Source: Azolla caroliniana (taxonomy: Eukaryota > Polypodiophyta). Taken from it: a stretch of DNA of 64,000 bases. Below the pieces are notes generated by a model that was given only the letters and a program-made list of their open reading frames with translations, was not told where the DNA came from and did no database searches. This document shows positions 1 through 10,700 of the stretch, one piece after another (position 1 is the first letter of the stretch; each line of letters begins with the position of its first letter). The stretch is from NCBI GenBank assembly GCA_043228905.1, contig JBHGNT010000001.1, forward strand, positions 20,584,001 through 20,648,000, written 5' to 3'. A program made the position numbers and the translations under genes.

Positions 1-190
1 CAAACTTTATACCCTCATATCTTGACATTTAGTTGTCTATTTCTCGTGTAATAAAGTGCATTCGAAACCTCCATCATTTTGTACTTAGATATTAAATTTA
101 TTTAAAATGTTATCTTCACAATTATTGTATTATGTGATTCATACTCGATTTCGTACGTTTTATGGGATTTTCACACTATTGCCGAAAATC
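1..190. other. AT-rich flank, no gene seen
   Basis: This AT-rich stretch contrasts sharply with the GC-rich DNA that starts near 190. I see no coding signal, RNA gene or LTR end here. The change in composition probably marks the left limit of the decayed gypsy-related unit that runs to 3628. Confidence 0.5.
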
Positions 191-2125
191 TTCACCACAA
201 CGCAGGCCGGAAGAGCGTACGACGGCGACATGGAAGAGGGTGCGGAGCAAGCGACCCTCTTGCCTTGCGGTGAAGGGACGGCCATGGAGGCAGATAACTA
301 CGGATTCGAGACATGGCGGCCCGAAACATCGAGTGGGGAAGAGACAAGCGGAGGTGCCGGGTCCTTACCCACACCGATTCTAGAGGCTCTGGCGGCCGGC
401 CCGAGTGCCGGCGTGAGACCTAGAGCAACAGGCGGTGGCGGCAGCAAGGCGGGCAACCAAGACGACGGCAAGGAGATCGAGGAAGAGGAGGCGGCAAGCG
501 TAATCGAGACTGGCGCAATTGGAGGTGGGGTAACCACGGATAACGACGTCTGGATGGAGGCGGCTACGGAGACAACGAGCGGCGGTGCCGCGGCCTTACG
601 CAAACCAGCTCTAGAGGCTCCGGCATCCGGCCCGAGAGCCGGTGTGAGACCTAGAGTGACGGACGGTGGCAGCGGCAAGGCGTGCAACCGAGACGAGGAC
701 GAGGAGGTAGCAAGCATAACCGAGGCTTGCGTAACCGGGAACGAGATAGCCACGGACCACGGCGTCCGAATGATGGTGGCTACGAACATGACATCAGCGA
801 GTAACGGTACTGGGATTTTTCCCACACCTATTCTAGTGACTTCGGCGCTCGGCCCCGAGAGCCCACGTGAGACCGGAGAGACGGAAGGTGGCGGCGGCAA
901 AGCGGACAATAGAAACGACGACGAGGAAGGTCATAGCGGATGGAGGCAAGACCCCTCGACACCCGGGCCGGAGACTTCGGATATTGCGCTCGAATGCCAA
1001 CGTAAGACCGGAGTGAAGGATGGTGGCCGTGAGGAGGCATGGCCCGGAGCGAGGACCGACGGAGAGGTCGGGAGCGGCAAAGAGGAGAGAGTCGGGGACC
1101 GACTCGACCGGAAGACGAAGCGGAAGAAGAGTGAAGCGGGGGCCGGTCAATCGGGCCCAAACCGAAAGAAGCCGGCAAGACCGGGATTGTTTGATCGACT
1201 CCTTACCGGCCGGTTACAATTACGATGGGAGCCGGTGAGAGCGAGAAGGAGGCTAACCGGGCACGACGAGTACGGATCGGTGAGAGGCCGAGAGCAAGAG
1301 GGACCCTCCCCGCCTATTCTAGAGACTTCGGCAGTTGCGGATCAACATAAGACCGGAGAGACGACGGGTGGCGGCGAGGAGTCGGAGACCGGAATGGCTG
1401 AGGCTACCAGACCGGGTACCCGGTGCGTGAAGAAGTACGAGCACGGCCAAGACGGCAAGCCAGAGTCGGAAGGGGCTACGGCAAAGAAGGACGAAGAGAC
1501 CGACGCGGAGGTCGGGTTTACGACAGGCGAGGCGCGTAATACGAAGTACGCACTACGGCGTAAAACGGAGCATGCACTACGGCCGGCGAAGGGCCAAGAA
1601 GCAAGAATGCACCCGGAAGAGCGGCAACGAGTGACCGGCAACGGCGGACCGGTCGAGCCTTTGAGAGGCAAGCATGCGGCGAGAGACGAAGCCGTAAGGT
1701 GTCGAGATCGGCGGATGGGTGGCGAGAGCGAAGGATGGTGCGCCGAGAACAACGGGGTACACACCGGGAAGAGAAAACGCGGCGGCTTCCCAGAGGGCAT
1801 ACAAGGCCAAGCAGGCCAAGAGGGCGCAAGTCGAGGCGAGGCGGTAACGAGAGCCTCGAGGGACACCGACATGGAGGTCGGGATGACGGTACGCTCTACG
1901 GCGAGAGAGCACGATGGGCAAAGGAGAGGCAAGGAACGCGGAATGGGGTCGCCTAAGGGCCAAAGAATGAGCGCATATTCGAGGGACAACATCGACGCAT
2001 GGGAAGAGCCTACGGAAGGCAAGCGCGGAGCGGGAAGAGTCGACACACCGAGGTGTTCGACATACGGAGACAATAAAACCGGAGTGCGACCGGAGAGATC
2101 CGGAGCGCATCCGGAGGACATGTGA
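107..2125 (+). CDS. GC-rich repetitive ORF inside a gypsy-related element, function unknown
   Basis: This is a 672-codon open frame. The first ~30 codons lie in AT-rich DNA, so the methionine at 230 (start MEEGAEQATLL) is a more credible start, giving about 632 residues. The protein is rich in Gly, Glu, Arg and Thr, with no zinc knuckle, protease, RT or integrase motif. Its N-terminal half is made of four or five degenerate ~80-residue repeats (shared core like PTPILEA...GP...GVRPR). Its C-terminal part repeats again downstream at 2300-2655. A gypsy-type PPT and 3' LTR follow at 3090-3628, so it lies in the 3' internal part of an LTR element, where extra ORFs can occur. GC-rich codons alone could keep the frame open, and long frames also exist on the minus strand. 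Whether it is translated is unknown. Confidence 0.4.
   Translation: MLSSQLLYYVIHTRFRTFYGIFTLLPKIFTTTQAGRAYDGDMEEGAEQATLLPCGEGTAMEADNYGFETWRPETSSGEETSGGAGSLPTPILEALAAGPSAGVRPRATGGGGSKAGNQDDGKEIEEEEAASVIETGAIGGGVTTDNDVWMEAATETTSGGAAALRKPALEAPASGPRAGVRPRVTDGGSGKACNRDEDEEVASITEACVTGNEIATDHGVRMMVATNMTSASNGTGIFPTPILVTSALGPESPRETGETEGGGGKADNRNDDEEGHSGWRQDPSTPGPETSDIALECQRKTGVKDGGREEAWPGARTDGEVGSGKEERVGDRLDRKTKRKKSEAGAGQSGPNRKKPARPGLFDRLLTGRLQLRWEPVRARRRLTGHDEYGSVRGREQEGPSPPILETSAVADQHKTGETTGGGEESETGMAEATRPGTRCVKKYEHGQDGKPESEGATAKKDEETDAEVGFTTGEARNTKYALRRKTEHALRPAKGQEARMHPEERQRVTGNGGPVEPLRGKHAARDEAVRCRDRRMGGESEGWCAENNGVHTGKRKRGGFPEGIQGQAGQEGASRGEAVTRASRDTDMEVGMTVRSTAREHDGQRRGKERGMGSPKGQRMSAYSRDNIDAWEEPTEGKRGAGRVDTPRCSTYGDNKTGVRPERSGAHPEDM
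319..1390 (+). repeat. degenerate ~240-bp tandem repeats
   Basis: Units beginning near 319, 569, 778, 950 and 1296 share a core coding for variants of PTPILEA..GP followed by a Gly-rich ATGGGGSKA-like segment and an acidic DDEEE stretch. The copies are imperfect and differ in length, which suggests old local amplification inside the retroelement. Confidence 0.55.
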
Positions 2126-2655
2126 GGTGGACCAAGAGGGTGTACCTCAGGGCAAAGCGGCAACATCAGAGGTTTCGGAGGACGCCGAAGACGAGAGCAA
2201 CGTACCTTTTCGAAAGGGTACGCAGAGCGGAGCGGAGTGCGAGACGTGCGATGTGGCCGCGTAAGGGCCGAACGACAAGCATGAGGATGATCGGCGAGCA
2301 TGGAAGGCTATGTCTTGAGAACTGGAGGAGGTGCGTGGAGAGCAATGGGCTACGTGCCGGGAAGAGGAAGCGCGGCGTCCCGGAAGGCATGCGAGGCCAA
2401 GCGGGCCAAGAGGACGAAAGTCGGGATGAAGCGGTAACGGGAGTCACGAAGGACACTGACATGGTGGTCGGGATGACGGTACGCTCTACGGCAAAAGAGC
2501 ACGGTGAGCAAAGGAGAAACGAGGAGTGCGTAATGAGGTCGCCGAGGGACCAAAGAACGAGCGCATGTTCGGGAGACAACAAGGGCACACGGAAAGAGCC
2601 TACAGAAGGTGAGCGCGGAACGGAGGGAATCGGCACGAGGTGTTCAAGACGAAGA
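1710..2655 (+). repeat. direct duplication, period about 590 bp
   Basis: The segment around 1710-2060 recurs at about 2300-2655. The near-identical string GGTCGGGATGACGGTACGCT is at 1877 and again about 590 bp later. Both copies code for related Arg/Glu-rich peptides (MTVRSTA.EH...QRR), but in different frames relative to the long ORF, so the second copy is frame-shifted from the first ORF. Confidence 0.7.
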
Positions 2656-3089
2656 GAGGATTGAGCCGGAGATAGAACACAAGCGGTACGCAAGGGGCGG
2701 AATCCGGTGAGCAAACGGGGTGACCGAGGGCCTAATCGGAGGACCTACGTGGCAGACAAAGAAAGAGTGACCGGATCGGCAATGGCGTTCGGGAGGACCA
2801 ATTGGGGAGGAAGGCGAACGCGGTGGATATGGCAGTTCGGATGGAATCGATGTTTCGGGGACACACAATGGACGTGGTGGATCGGTTGGAGCCGTCGGCT
2901 CGAGGACGTGCGACGGATACGGTGGAACGGGGTGCTACGACGGTTCGTGTGGAAGGGACGGGCGTGCTCGAAATGGAAAACGAAGCTGAGCAAGGCCAAC
3001 AAGGACAGGACGAACCTCGGTTTTATCACCATGGCCGAAAAATCTCACCTCTTCTCCTTTCTTGGCACATACCGGTGGATGTGCGGTTT
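2126..3089 (+). pseudogene. frame-shifted continuation of the GC-rich element interior
   Basis: Open frames here (2122-2664 and 2802-3146) continue the composition of the preceding ORF but switch frame and lack a convincing ATG start. The first carries the second copy of the 590-bp duplication. No known domain is visible. The region runs into the PPT at 3090 and is probably the decayed internal 3' part of the G1 element. Confidence 0.4.
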
Positions 3090-3101
3090 GGTGAGGGCGG
3101 A
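3090..3101 (+). other. polypurine tract of gypsy element G1
   Basis: GGTGAGGGCGGA lies directly before the LTR start TGTCGTGAAG. The related element G2 has GGTGGGGGCGGA in the same place (11367-11378), including the preceding string ATACCGGTGGATG. This position and composition fit the plus-strand primer of an LTR retrotransposon and fix the orientation as plus. Confidence 0.75.
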
Positions 3102-3628
3102 TGTCGTGAAGATTTTCGTCCATTGGCAGAAATCGGGGTGGAATAGGAAAATCAGTGGTGTGCACCATGTGCACATGTATACTAGGAAATGGTGCATAGG
3201 AATAAGAGGGGAAATTTTGTCCCACATTGTAAGGTCCCTCCCTCCATGGGCTATAAAAGGAAGGGAGGGGTCACTTATGAAGGGTTGCCTATTTTGAGGG
3301 AGAGAGGCATACCACTTAGGTCCAAGGTTTCCTATTCGGTTTTAGGGTTTCGGTTAGGGTTTTCTTCTTGGGTCTTCCTTTAGGGTTTTCTCATAGTCGT
3401 TTGGTGCGGCCATGGCGGCCACCATTGTTGTAATCATTTGCTTGTTTTAATATATCTTGTTGCGGATCTTCCTTCCATCTATTTTGGTCCATGCTTATGT
3501 GCTACTCTTCATCTTCTCATCCGGTATTAAGCTTCCCTTTCTCATATCTTATTCTTTCTCCTCTACTCCCTAGTCCGAGACCCCCGTGGTCCTGCCCCTT
3601 CTACACGCACGCGCGTAACAACGCGACA
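3102..3628 (+). repeat. 3' LTR of gypsy element G1
   Basis: This 527-bp LTR begins TGTCG and ends CGACA, a 5-bp inverted repeat. It shares its first 12 bases and its last ~90 bases (ending in an ACGCGCGTA...ACGCGACA pattern) with the LTR at 11379-12022, so both belong to one family. A TATA box (CTATAAAAGG, 3251) probably starts transcription. The partner 5' LTR lies outside the window or is lost. Confidence 0.8.
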
Positions 3629-3740
3629 ACGAGCTTCTAATGGACGTATTCACATTATCTCCTTTTGTACATACTAGGCTTAGGCTATTTATGTAAATAG
3701 TGAGAAGGGCAGATGCCCTAAGCCAGTCAGTATATAAATT
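3629..3740. other. 112-bp spacer between two LTRs
   Basis: This short AT-rich sequence lies between the G1 LTR and the copia A LTR. No gene or repeat is recognised. Confidence 0.5.
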
Positions 3741-4396
3741 TGTTGAAGACAATGCTCGGCCACAACCGAGGAATAGGATTAACTCACAGAAAACAGGAAA
3801 TACAAAATGCACGATGACAATAGAGAGAAGAGTACACTGGATGTTTTACGTGGAAAACCCTAAATGGGAAAAAAAACCACGGGAGTCCTCAAACTCCAAC
3901 TATCACTACAAACAGAGATGTACAATGGTGAAGCTACAAGGCAACAACCTTGAGCTCACTGTCTTCGCCACAGGCGGCGGTAATACACAGAGGCAACGAC
4001 CTCTTCGTCTCTCTCTCTCTCTCTCTCTGCTGCTCACTTTGCTCCCTCTAAGTGGAAAACCAGAAAAATGAGTAACAACCACAAAAACTGTTTGCCCTAA
4101 GTCATATTTATACACATATGACTTTCGGGCTATTTACAAATATAGCCTCGAGGGCCCTTGGCAAACATATTCACAAATATGTCCCCGCATCCGGATCTCT
4201 CTCCGGGTACATTCGTCATCCGGCTCCGTAGCCGGGGTCTTCATCATCCGGATCTAAAACCGGGGTCTTCATCCTCCGGCTCCGTAGCCGGGGTCTTCAT
4301 CATCCGGATCCGAAAACCGGGTACTCCTCATTCGGGTCTTCATTCCCGATTCCCGGACATCCGACCATCCCATCCGGAGGGACCGTAATCCCAACA
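3741..4396 (-). repeat. 3' LTR of copia A
   Basis: On the plus strand the LTR begins TGTTG and ends CAACA. It matches the copia B LTR along most of its length, including the TTTACGTGGAAAACCC and GCTATTTACAAATATAGCC segments. A CT microsatellite (4011-4028) and degenerate CATCCGG repeats with CCGG-rich inverted repeats (4190-4385) lie inside. Confidence 0.8.
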
Positions 4397-4412
4397 AACT
4401 CCCCCTTCACTT
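4397..4412 (-). other. polypurine tract of copia A
   Basis: Read on the minus strand, GTGAAGGGGGAGTT ends exactly at the LTR start TGTTG. The copia B tract next to 12413 has nearly the same sequence. Confidence 0.8.
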
Positions 4413-6687
4413 CGGCATGGGATGTCTTTCCAGTCCGACCCTCTTCCGGCACGCTTCCAGCTTGTCGGGTGTGAGCACTTTGGTCAGCATATCTGACCCG
4501 TTCTCGTCCGTGTGGATCTTCGTCAGCACGAACTCCTGGTCTTCTATCCTTTCCCGAATCCAGTGATATCTTCGCTGGATGTGCTTCGTCCGGGAGTGAT
4601 AGGCCGCGTTCTTCGCAAGGTGGATGGCACTCTGACTGTCGCAGTAGAGTCGGTACTCCTCTTGCCGGATACCGAGCTCTCTAATGAAGTCCTTCATCCA
4701 TATTATTTCCTTGCCGGCTTCAACAGCCGCCATGTACTCCGCCTCCGTGGTTGACAACGCAACCGTCTTCTGCAGCCTCGACTGCCACGAAACAGCTCCA
4801 CCTGCATACGTCATCACATACCCTGATGTGGACCGGCTGGTATCTGCATCAGCAGACATATCCGAATCGGTAAAGCCGTCGAGTTCGGACTTACCGGAGC
4901 CGAATCGGAGGCATACGTTTGCCGTGCCCTTCAGGTATCGGAGTATCCACTTGGCCACGTTCCAGTGCTCTTTGCCGGGATTGCTCATGTACCGGCTCAC
5001 CACTCCGACTGCATATCCTATGTCCGGTCTTGTACACACCATCGCGTACATCAAGCTTCCGACGGCAGAGGCATATGGTACTTTCCTCATGTCCTCCTTC
5101 TCAACCTTTGTCTTGGGGCTTTGCTTGCTGGACAACTTGCAGTTTGCCGGGAGGGGTGACCCGACCGGTCTTGCTTCCGACATGTTGAACCGGTGAAGCA
5201 CCTTTGTCACGTACTTCTCCTGTGACAGCCACAACTGCTTCTTCTTCCGGTCCCGGATGATGTGCATCCCTAGTATTTGCCTCGCCGGACCCAGGTCCTT
5301 CATTGAGAAGGTTCGGTGAAGCGCTTTCTTCAGCATCCGTATCTTGACCTGGTTCCGTCCGACGATCAACATGTCGTCCACGTACAGGAGGAGTATTAGA
5401 AAGTCTCCTCCTTCGAACTTCTTCACAAACACGCAGTGATCGGACTGCGTTTTGTGGTACCCTTCGTCGGTCATGAAAGAGTCGAACTTCCGGTACCATT
5501 GCCGGGGAGCCTGCTTCAGTCCGTAAAGGCTCTTCTTCAACCGGCATACCAGGTGCTCCTTCCCTTTCTTCTCGAATCCTTCCGGTTGCTGCATGTAGAT
5601 CTCTTCTTCGAGGTCACCGTGAAGGAATGCCGTCTTCACGTCCATCTGTTCTACCTCGAGGTCCATGCTTGCCGCTATGCTCAGCACCGTCCGGATGGAG
5701 GTCATCTTCACTACCGGGGCAAATATCTCGTCGAAGTCGACGCCCTTCTTCTGCTGGAACCCCTTCACCACGATCCTGGCTTTGTATCTCGGGGGGTTTT
5801 CGGCATCTCCCGGTTTCAGCTTGAACACCCACTTGTTCCGAAGTGCCCGCTTTCCTTTCGGCAACTCCACAAGTTCATATGTGTGGTTCTCATGCAAGGA
5901 ATCCATCTCCTCCTACATGGCACTTAACCACCTGCGGCTATGGGTGTCAAGCTTTGCTTCTTCAAAACTCTCCGGCTCCCCCTCGTCGGTTAGCAGCACG
6001 TGCTCTGGTTCCGGAAATCTCCGGGGGGCCCTTCTCTCTCTTAGAGGATATCTCCGTTCCGGAGCTTTGGTAACCGGCTCTTCCGTTTCCTCTTCATCCG
6101 AATCCATTTCGGGATCGGGGCCGGTTCCGGTATCAGTTTCATCTTCCTCGGCCGGTTCTGTTTCTTCACCGTCTTCGGCCGGATCCTCGAGTGCTAACCG
6201 GTCCCTTGCCGGTCGGGACTGCTCCTCATAGAGTTGATCCTCACCGGTCGACTTGGAGCTCTTCATCTTCTTCTCCGACTCCCAGTCGGCGAGTGTCTTG
6301 TCCTCCATGAAGATGATATCACGACTCCTGAATATCTTCTTGTGGACCGGGTCCCATACTCGGTAGCCGAACTCGTCGTCGCCGTAACCGAGGAATATGC
6401 ATGGTCGGGTCTTTGGATCTAGCTTTCCTCTCCGGTCCTTTGCCACATGCACATATGCGAGACACCCGAACACCTTCAGATGCCGGTAGGATACTTCCCT
6501 ACCGGTCCACACTCTCTGCGGCGTGTCTCCGTCCAAAGGTACTGAGGGTGATCTGTTTATCACGTATGTCGCCGCCGACATTGCCTCAGCCCAAAACCCC
6601 TTGGGTAATTTCGCATGCGCCAGCATACTCCGGACCCTCTCCATTATGGTCCGGTTCATCCTCTCGGCCAGCCCGTTCAGTTCCGGC
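4407..6687 (-). pseudogene. copia A pol: integrase C-terminus, RT and RNase H
   Basis: The frame 4407-5906 carries copia RT (RWVF/NKWVFKLKPG start, KTAFLHGDLEEEIYM, active site LLLYVDDMLIVG) and RNase H (STTEAEYMA, LYCDSQSAIHLAKN, TKHIQRRYHWIRE). The frame 5913-6740 carries the integrase C-terminal region (PELNGLAERMN, GYGDDEFGYRVWDP) in the same frame. One in-frame TAG at about 5910 divides them; copia B has CAG (Gln) at this place. The integrase DDE core upstream is absent because the element is truncated near 6687. The product would have been the replication and integration enzymes of the retroelement. The TAG and the truncation make it inactive. Confidence 0.9.
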
Positions 6688-6739
6688 GTCTTCGGCGTCT
6701 TCCGGCGTCTTCGGCAGCCCGGCACGCAGAGACCGTCCA

Positions 6740-7592
6740 CTACTCAGCGTCAGCCGGTATTCGGGTCGGGGGCAGCGGGGCCCGGAAGGAGAGCAAAGCC
6801 GAGTTCTGGCCGACGGTGCTAGAAGGCCTCGCCGATGCCCGACTGAAGAGAGACGAGGCGGACCGCGCGGAGAAGCGGGTCCAGGAGGTAACCGGGTGGA
6901 GTGACCCGGTCAAAGAAAAGACGGGTTTCGTCAAAGCAGCTTGCCAGAACTACGAGGCTCTGGTTGAAGACAAACGGGTAGGTAAAATCGGAGGGGTCGG
7001 ACCCTCATAGAGATACGAAACCCGATTTGGGCCGAAACGGAACGAGGCCGGTGAGTCCAGTGCTCGGGATAACCACAAGAAGGGCGGATATCGGTTGGGC
7101 ACGGAGATCGAAAGGACCACGGACCTACGAAAGGTCCTGGAAGAACGAATCCTCGACAACAAGGTGGAACTGTCGCTGCGGGAGGTGCTCGGGATCGCCA
7201 AGGAGTTCCACAACTCCATCGTGGACTTGGTGAAGAGGAAGAGGCTGTCGACGGGGGCAGAACCGGAAAGGCCGGTGGAAGTGCGGACGGCGCACATAGA
7301 GGACATGGCACTGGAAGACGAGTGGGCGGAGAGCCACTATTCGAGGCCACACTGGGCCTGAGCGACCACGGAAACCCCGGTGAAGATCGGGGATGTTCAA
7401 GAACCGGTGGTGGCGCCGGTGGACCACGGTTCGGAAATAAACCTGATGTCCATGGACTTCTATAAGAAGGGGAAATGGCCGATCAACACTAAGCACGGGT
7501 GGAAGATACGGGCGGCGACGCGCATCACCGAGGAACTACACGGGGCCTGCCCAAACGTGCGAGTCAAGATCGGCAACGTCGAGATAGACTAG
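6740..7592 (+). pseudogene. G2 gag tail and aspartic protease (degenerate)
   Basis: Frames 6615-7010, 7095-7361 and 7380-7592 code for a charged gag-like segment and then a protease region. The segment VAPVDHGSEINLMSM fits the retropepsin active-site loop, with DHG where DSG or DTG is usual. The second hallmark appears as HPVILGEPYITAARM just after an in-frame TAG at 7590. Stops at about 7359 and 7590 and a frame change before the RT frame show decay. The DHG could be a decayed DSG or DNG or a family variant. No zinc knuckle is visible in what remains of gag. Confidence 0.65.
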
Positions 7593-7770
7593 CACTTCTT
7601 CGTGCAGGAAACGTCCTCGCACCCGGTCATACTAGGGGAACCGTACATTACGGCAGCGCGAATGGAGACCAAGGTACTGGACAACGGGTCGGCTTACGCG
7701 AGGGTCAAGAGTCAGGACGGGCGACATTCGGTCCAGTTCTTGACGGTGCGACCCAACCACGAGAGAAACC

Positions 7771-10700
7771 GTTAGTCCCTCGGTGGCGAGAACCGAGAGG
7801 ATTTTTAGAGAGGGCTGCCAAGGCGTGGGGCCGCGACAGTCCGGACACTCCGAGAAAACCCCACAAATGTACGGCAGAAGCGAAACCAAAGAAACCTTGT
7901 ACCATAAGTAGAAAAATTTGTTTCTCCGACAATGGAGGGTTTACGATAGTCAGCGTCGTTGGCCGAGAAAAGACAAGGGCGGAAGAGCGACTGCGGGCGT
8001 GCGGAGTTCTCGGGCCCAACGAGGAAATCTACGGAGCCGTGGAGGCGGTCTCCTTCGACGATACCTTGGGAATACTGCGAGAGGTGGTCGGAGAGGGCCT
8101 TAAGGAGGACCGGACGATACCGGTTTGTTCAGAAGAAATGTACGAAGTCATCGCGGACTTCAGTCAAGGGCTCGAGTCGGATCGGACGGCCCGGGTTAAC
8201 ACGAAGTACAAGACTGTGGACCAGAAGGTAAGGCCAGTCGCGGCACCCTTACCGGAGGGCAGCGAGTTGCGAATCAAGGGGGTCGCGTCGGACCCCAGTT
8301 TACGAGATCCGGCCTGCATAGGGCACGCCTTCACCGACAGAACGCTACGGGAGCTCAAAATAGGTGGGGGCGGGTTCCTACTGCCGGCGGAAGAAGACCG
8401 GTTTCGGAGAATGCTCGGAAGGCACAGGAAAGCCTTCGCATTCTCACCAGAAGAGATCGGGTGCGTAGATCCGACAGTCGTGAAGCCGATGGTGATATTC
8501 ACGGTACCGCATGTACCATGGAATCTCAAGCCAATTTCGGTACCGAGAGCTCACATCCCGGAGCTGATGGAGCTATTGAGGCAGAAAGTCGATATGGGCA
8601 TCCTCGAACCGTCGAGTGCCCCGTACTCAAACCGGTGGTTTACCGTACCAAAGAAGAACGGGACGTTGCGCTTCATTCAGGACCTGCAACCGGTCAACAG
8701 GGTGACCATTCGGAACGCAGGAATCGGACCAACGATAGACGAGTTCGCGGAGGCCTTCGCCGGAAGGTCGATCTACTCGGTCGGTGATCTATACTCGGGG
8801 TACGATCAGTTCCAACTAGCCGTAGAAAGCAGAGACATTACGACGATGCGGACTCCTCTCGGCCTAGTGCGGATGTGTACCCTGCCACAAGGAGGGACGA
8901 ACTCGGTGGCCCACATGGTGAATGCGATGAACAAGGTGCTGAGGGATTGTATCCCGGACATCACCATGCCATTCTTGGATGACATCCCGATCAAGGGATG
9001 TCCGGTGGGGGAAAAGGACGAAACGATCGGACCGGACGGATGCCGGAAATTCGTGGCGACACACATTGACGACTGCGAGAGGGTGCTGCAAAGGCTAGAG
9101 GACGCGAGGCTCACCTTCTCCGGGGAGAAATCATCCTTCGGGCAATCAGAGATCATGGTCGTCGGACATCTATGCGGGCCGTATGACCGGAAACCGTCTC
9201 CGGCTAAGGTGGAAGCCATCTCCTCAATGAAGCCCGATTGTAACTCGGTCACGGAGGTACGGAGGTTTTTGGGAGCATGCGCGTTCTACCACCTATGGAT
9301 CCCGCATTACGCCCACATTACCGAGCCACTATACGGGTTGTTGAAAAAGGGGCGAAAATTCGAGTGGCGAGACGAGCATGCGGAGTCGGTCCGAAAGATG
9401 AAGGAGGCTCTTTCTGCAGCACCAGCACTCCGGAAGGCTGTCTACGAGAAAGGCACTCCCATCTACATAACGGTAGATACGAGTCCGACCGGGATCGGAT
9501 GGGTCGTCAACCAAGAAGATGAGGACGGCATTCGGTTCCCAATCCGGTTCGGCGCGAAGGTCCTCAGCGAGTGACAGCGAGGATACGCCCAGGTTAAACG
9601 CGAACTCTAGGGTATCGTTTCGGCGGTGAAGGCCGATAAAGACTATCTGATCGGGACAGAAGTGATTATCGAGACGGACTGCCTGCCAATTCTCGGCATG
9701 GTTTCCGGATGCGCAACCCCGGACTTGGCGATGCTCAGGTGGATAGCGTACATCAAGTCCCTGAATCCGGAAATACGACACATTTCCGGGAAAGACAATG
9801 CCATGGCCGACATGCTTTCGAGGGCGTGATTCAACGACGAGGGCGGCATGGTTTCGGAGGACGAGGAAGTCGGCATAGACTTCTTCGAGACGGCTTACGT
9901 AACAACTAAGGGAGGGAGCACTCCGGCGCTTAACGATTTCGACGAGAGCAAGTACAACGGGGAGTGGCTGCAGATTGGAGGTTTCTTAAGGACAATGACG
10001 TCAGACGCGTCTTGGACAAAGGATGAGGCCAACCGGATCCGGAAGAAAGCGTACCGATTCTTTCTCCGGGGTGGATACTTGTGGAAGCACCCGAAGAAGA
10101 GAAACGGCATCCCGCTCCGAGTTGTGGCGATGAAGGAAGAACAGGAGGAGCTGCTGAAGGCCTACCACGACAGCCCCTGGGCTAGACACCGTGGAATGTG
10201 GGCCACATTTGAGAAACTAAAGGGGAAGTACTGGTGGCCGGGACTGTACCGAGACGTGCATCGGTTCGTGACAACTTGTGAGAGCTGTCAGATGCACTCC
10301 ATAGTCCGACATCGGGACGAGCTTCACCCTACATACCCTCCGGCCATCCACTTCAAATGGATGGTAGATCTGGTGACGATGCCGATGGGCGTAGGGCAGA
10401 TGCGATATCTGGTACTGGCCCGAGAGGACCTGACGAACCAGGTGGAAGGCCGAGCCCTGCAAAACAAAACGACCGCGGTCGTGTGTCGGTTCCTGATCGA
10501 GGACGTGATATGCCGGTACGGGTGCGTCAGGAAGATCGTGGCTGACCGAGGGGAGTTGGACGCCAAAGAGGCCGAGGAGCTGTTCGGCCGGTTAGGGGTC
10601 AAGCTCTCGCTCACCACGGCGTACAATCCGGAGGCGAACGAGAAGGTGGAGCGCGGGCACGGGCCAATCATCAAAGCCCTAGTCCGGGCGTGCGAAGGAC

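Larger units (their letters stand above)
3741..6690 (-). mobile_element. truncated Ty1/copia element A (Tork/Tnt1-like, tentative)
   Basis: This minus-strand copia element keeps its 3' LTR (3741-4396), PPT, RNase H, RT and the C-terminal part of integrase. The integrase catalytic core, protease, gag and 5' LTR are missing. Similarity to copia B (12.2-17.4 kb) stops at about 6687, where a thrice-repeated CGGCGTCTTC-like string abuts the G2 gypsy element. It belongs to the same family as copia B and copia H of this window. Confidence 0.85.

Noticed and set aside
192-2301. Long minus-strand frames (up to 319 codons) opposite the G1 ORF
   Set aside because: They mirror GC-rich codon composition on the other strand, with no domain or start context.
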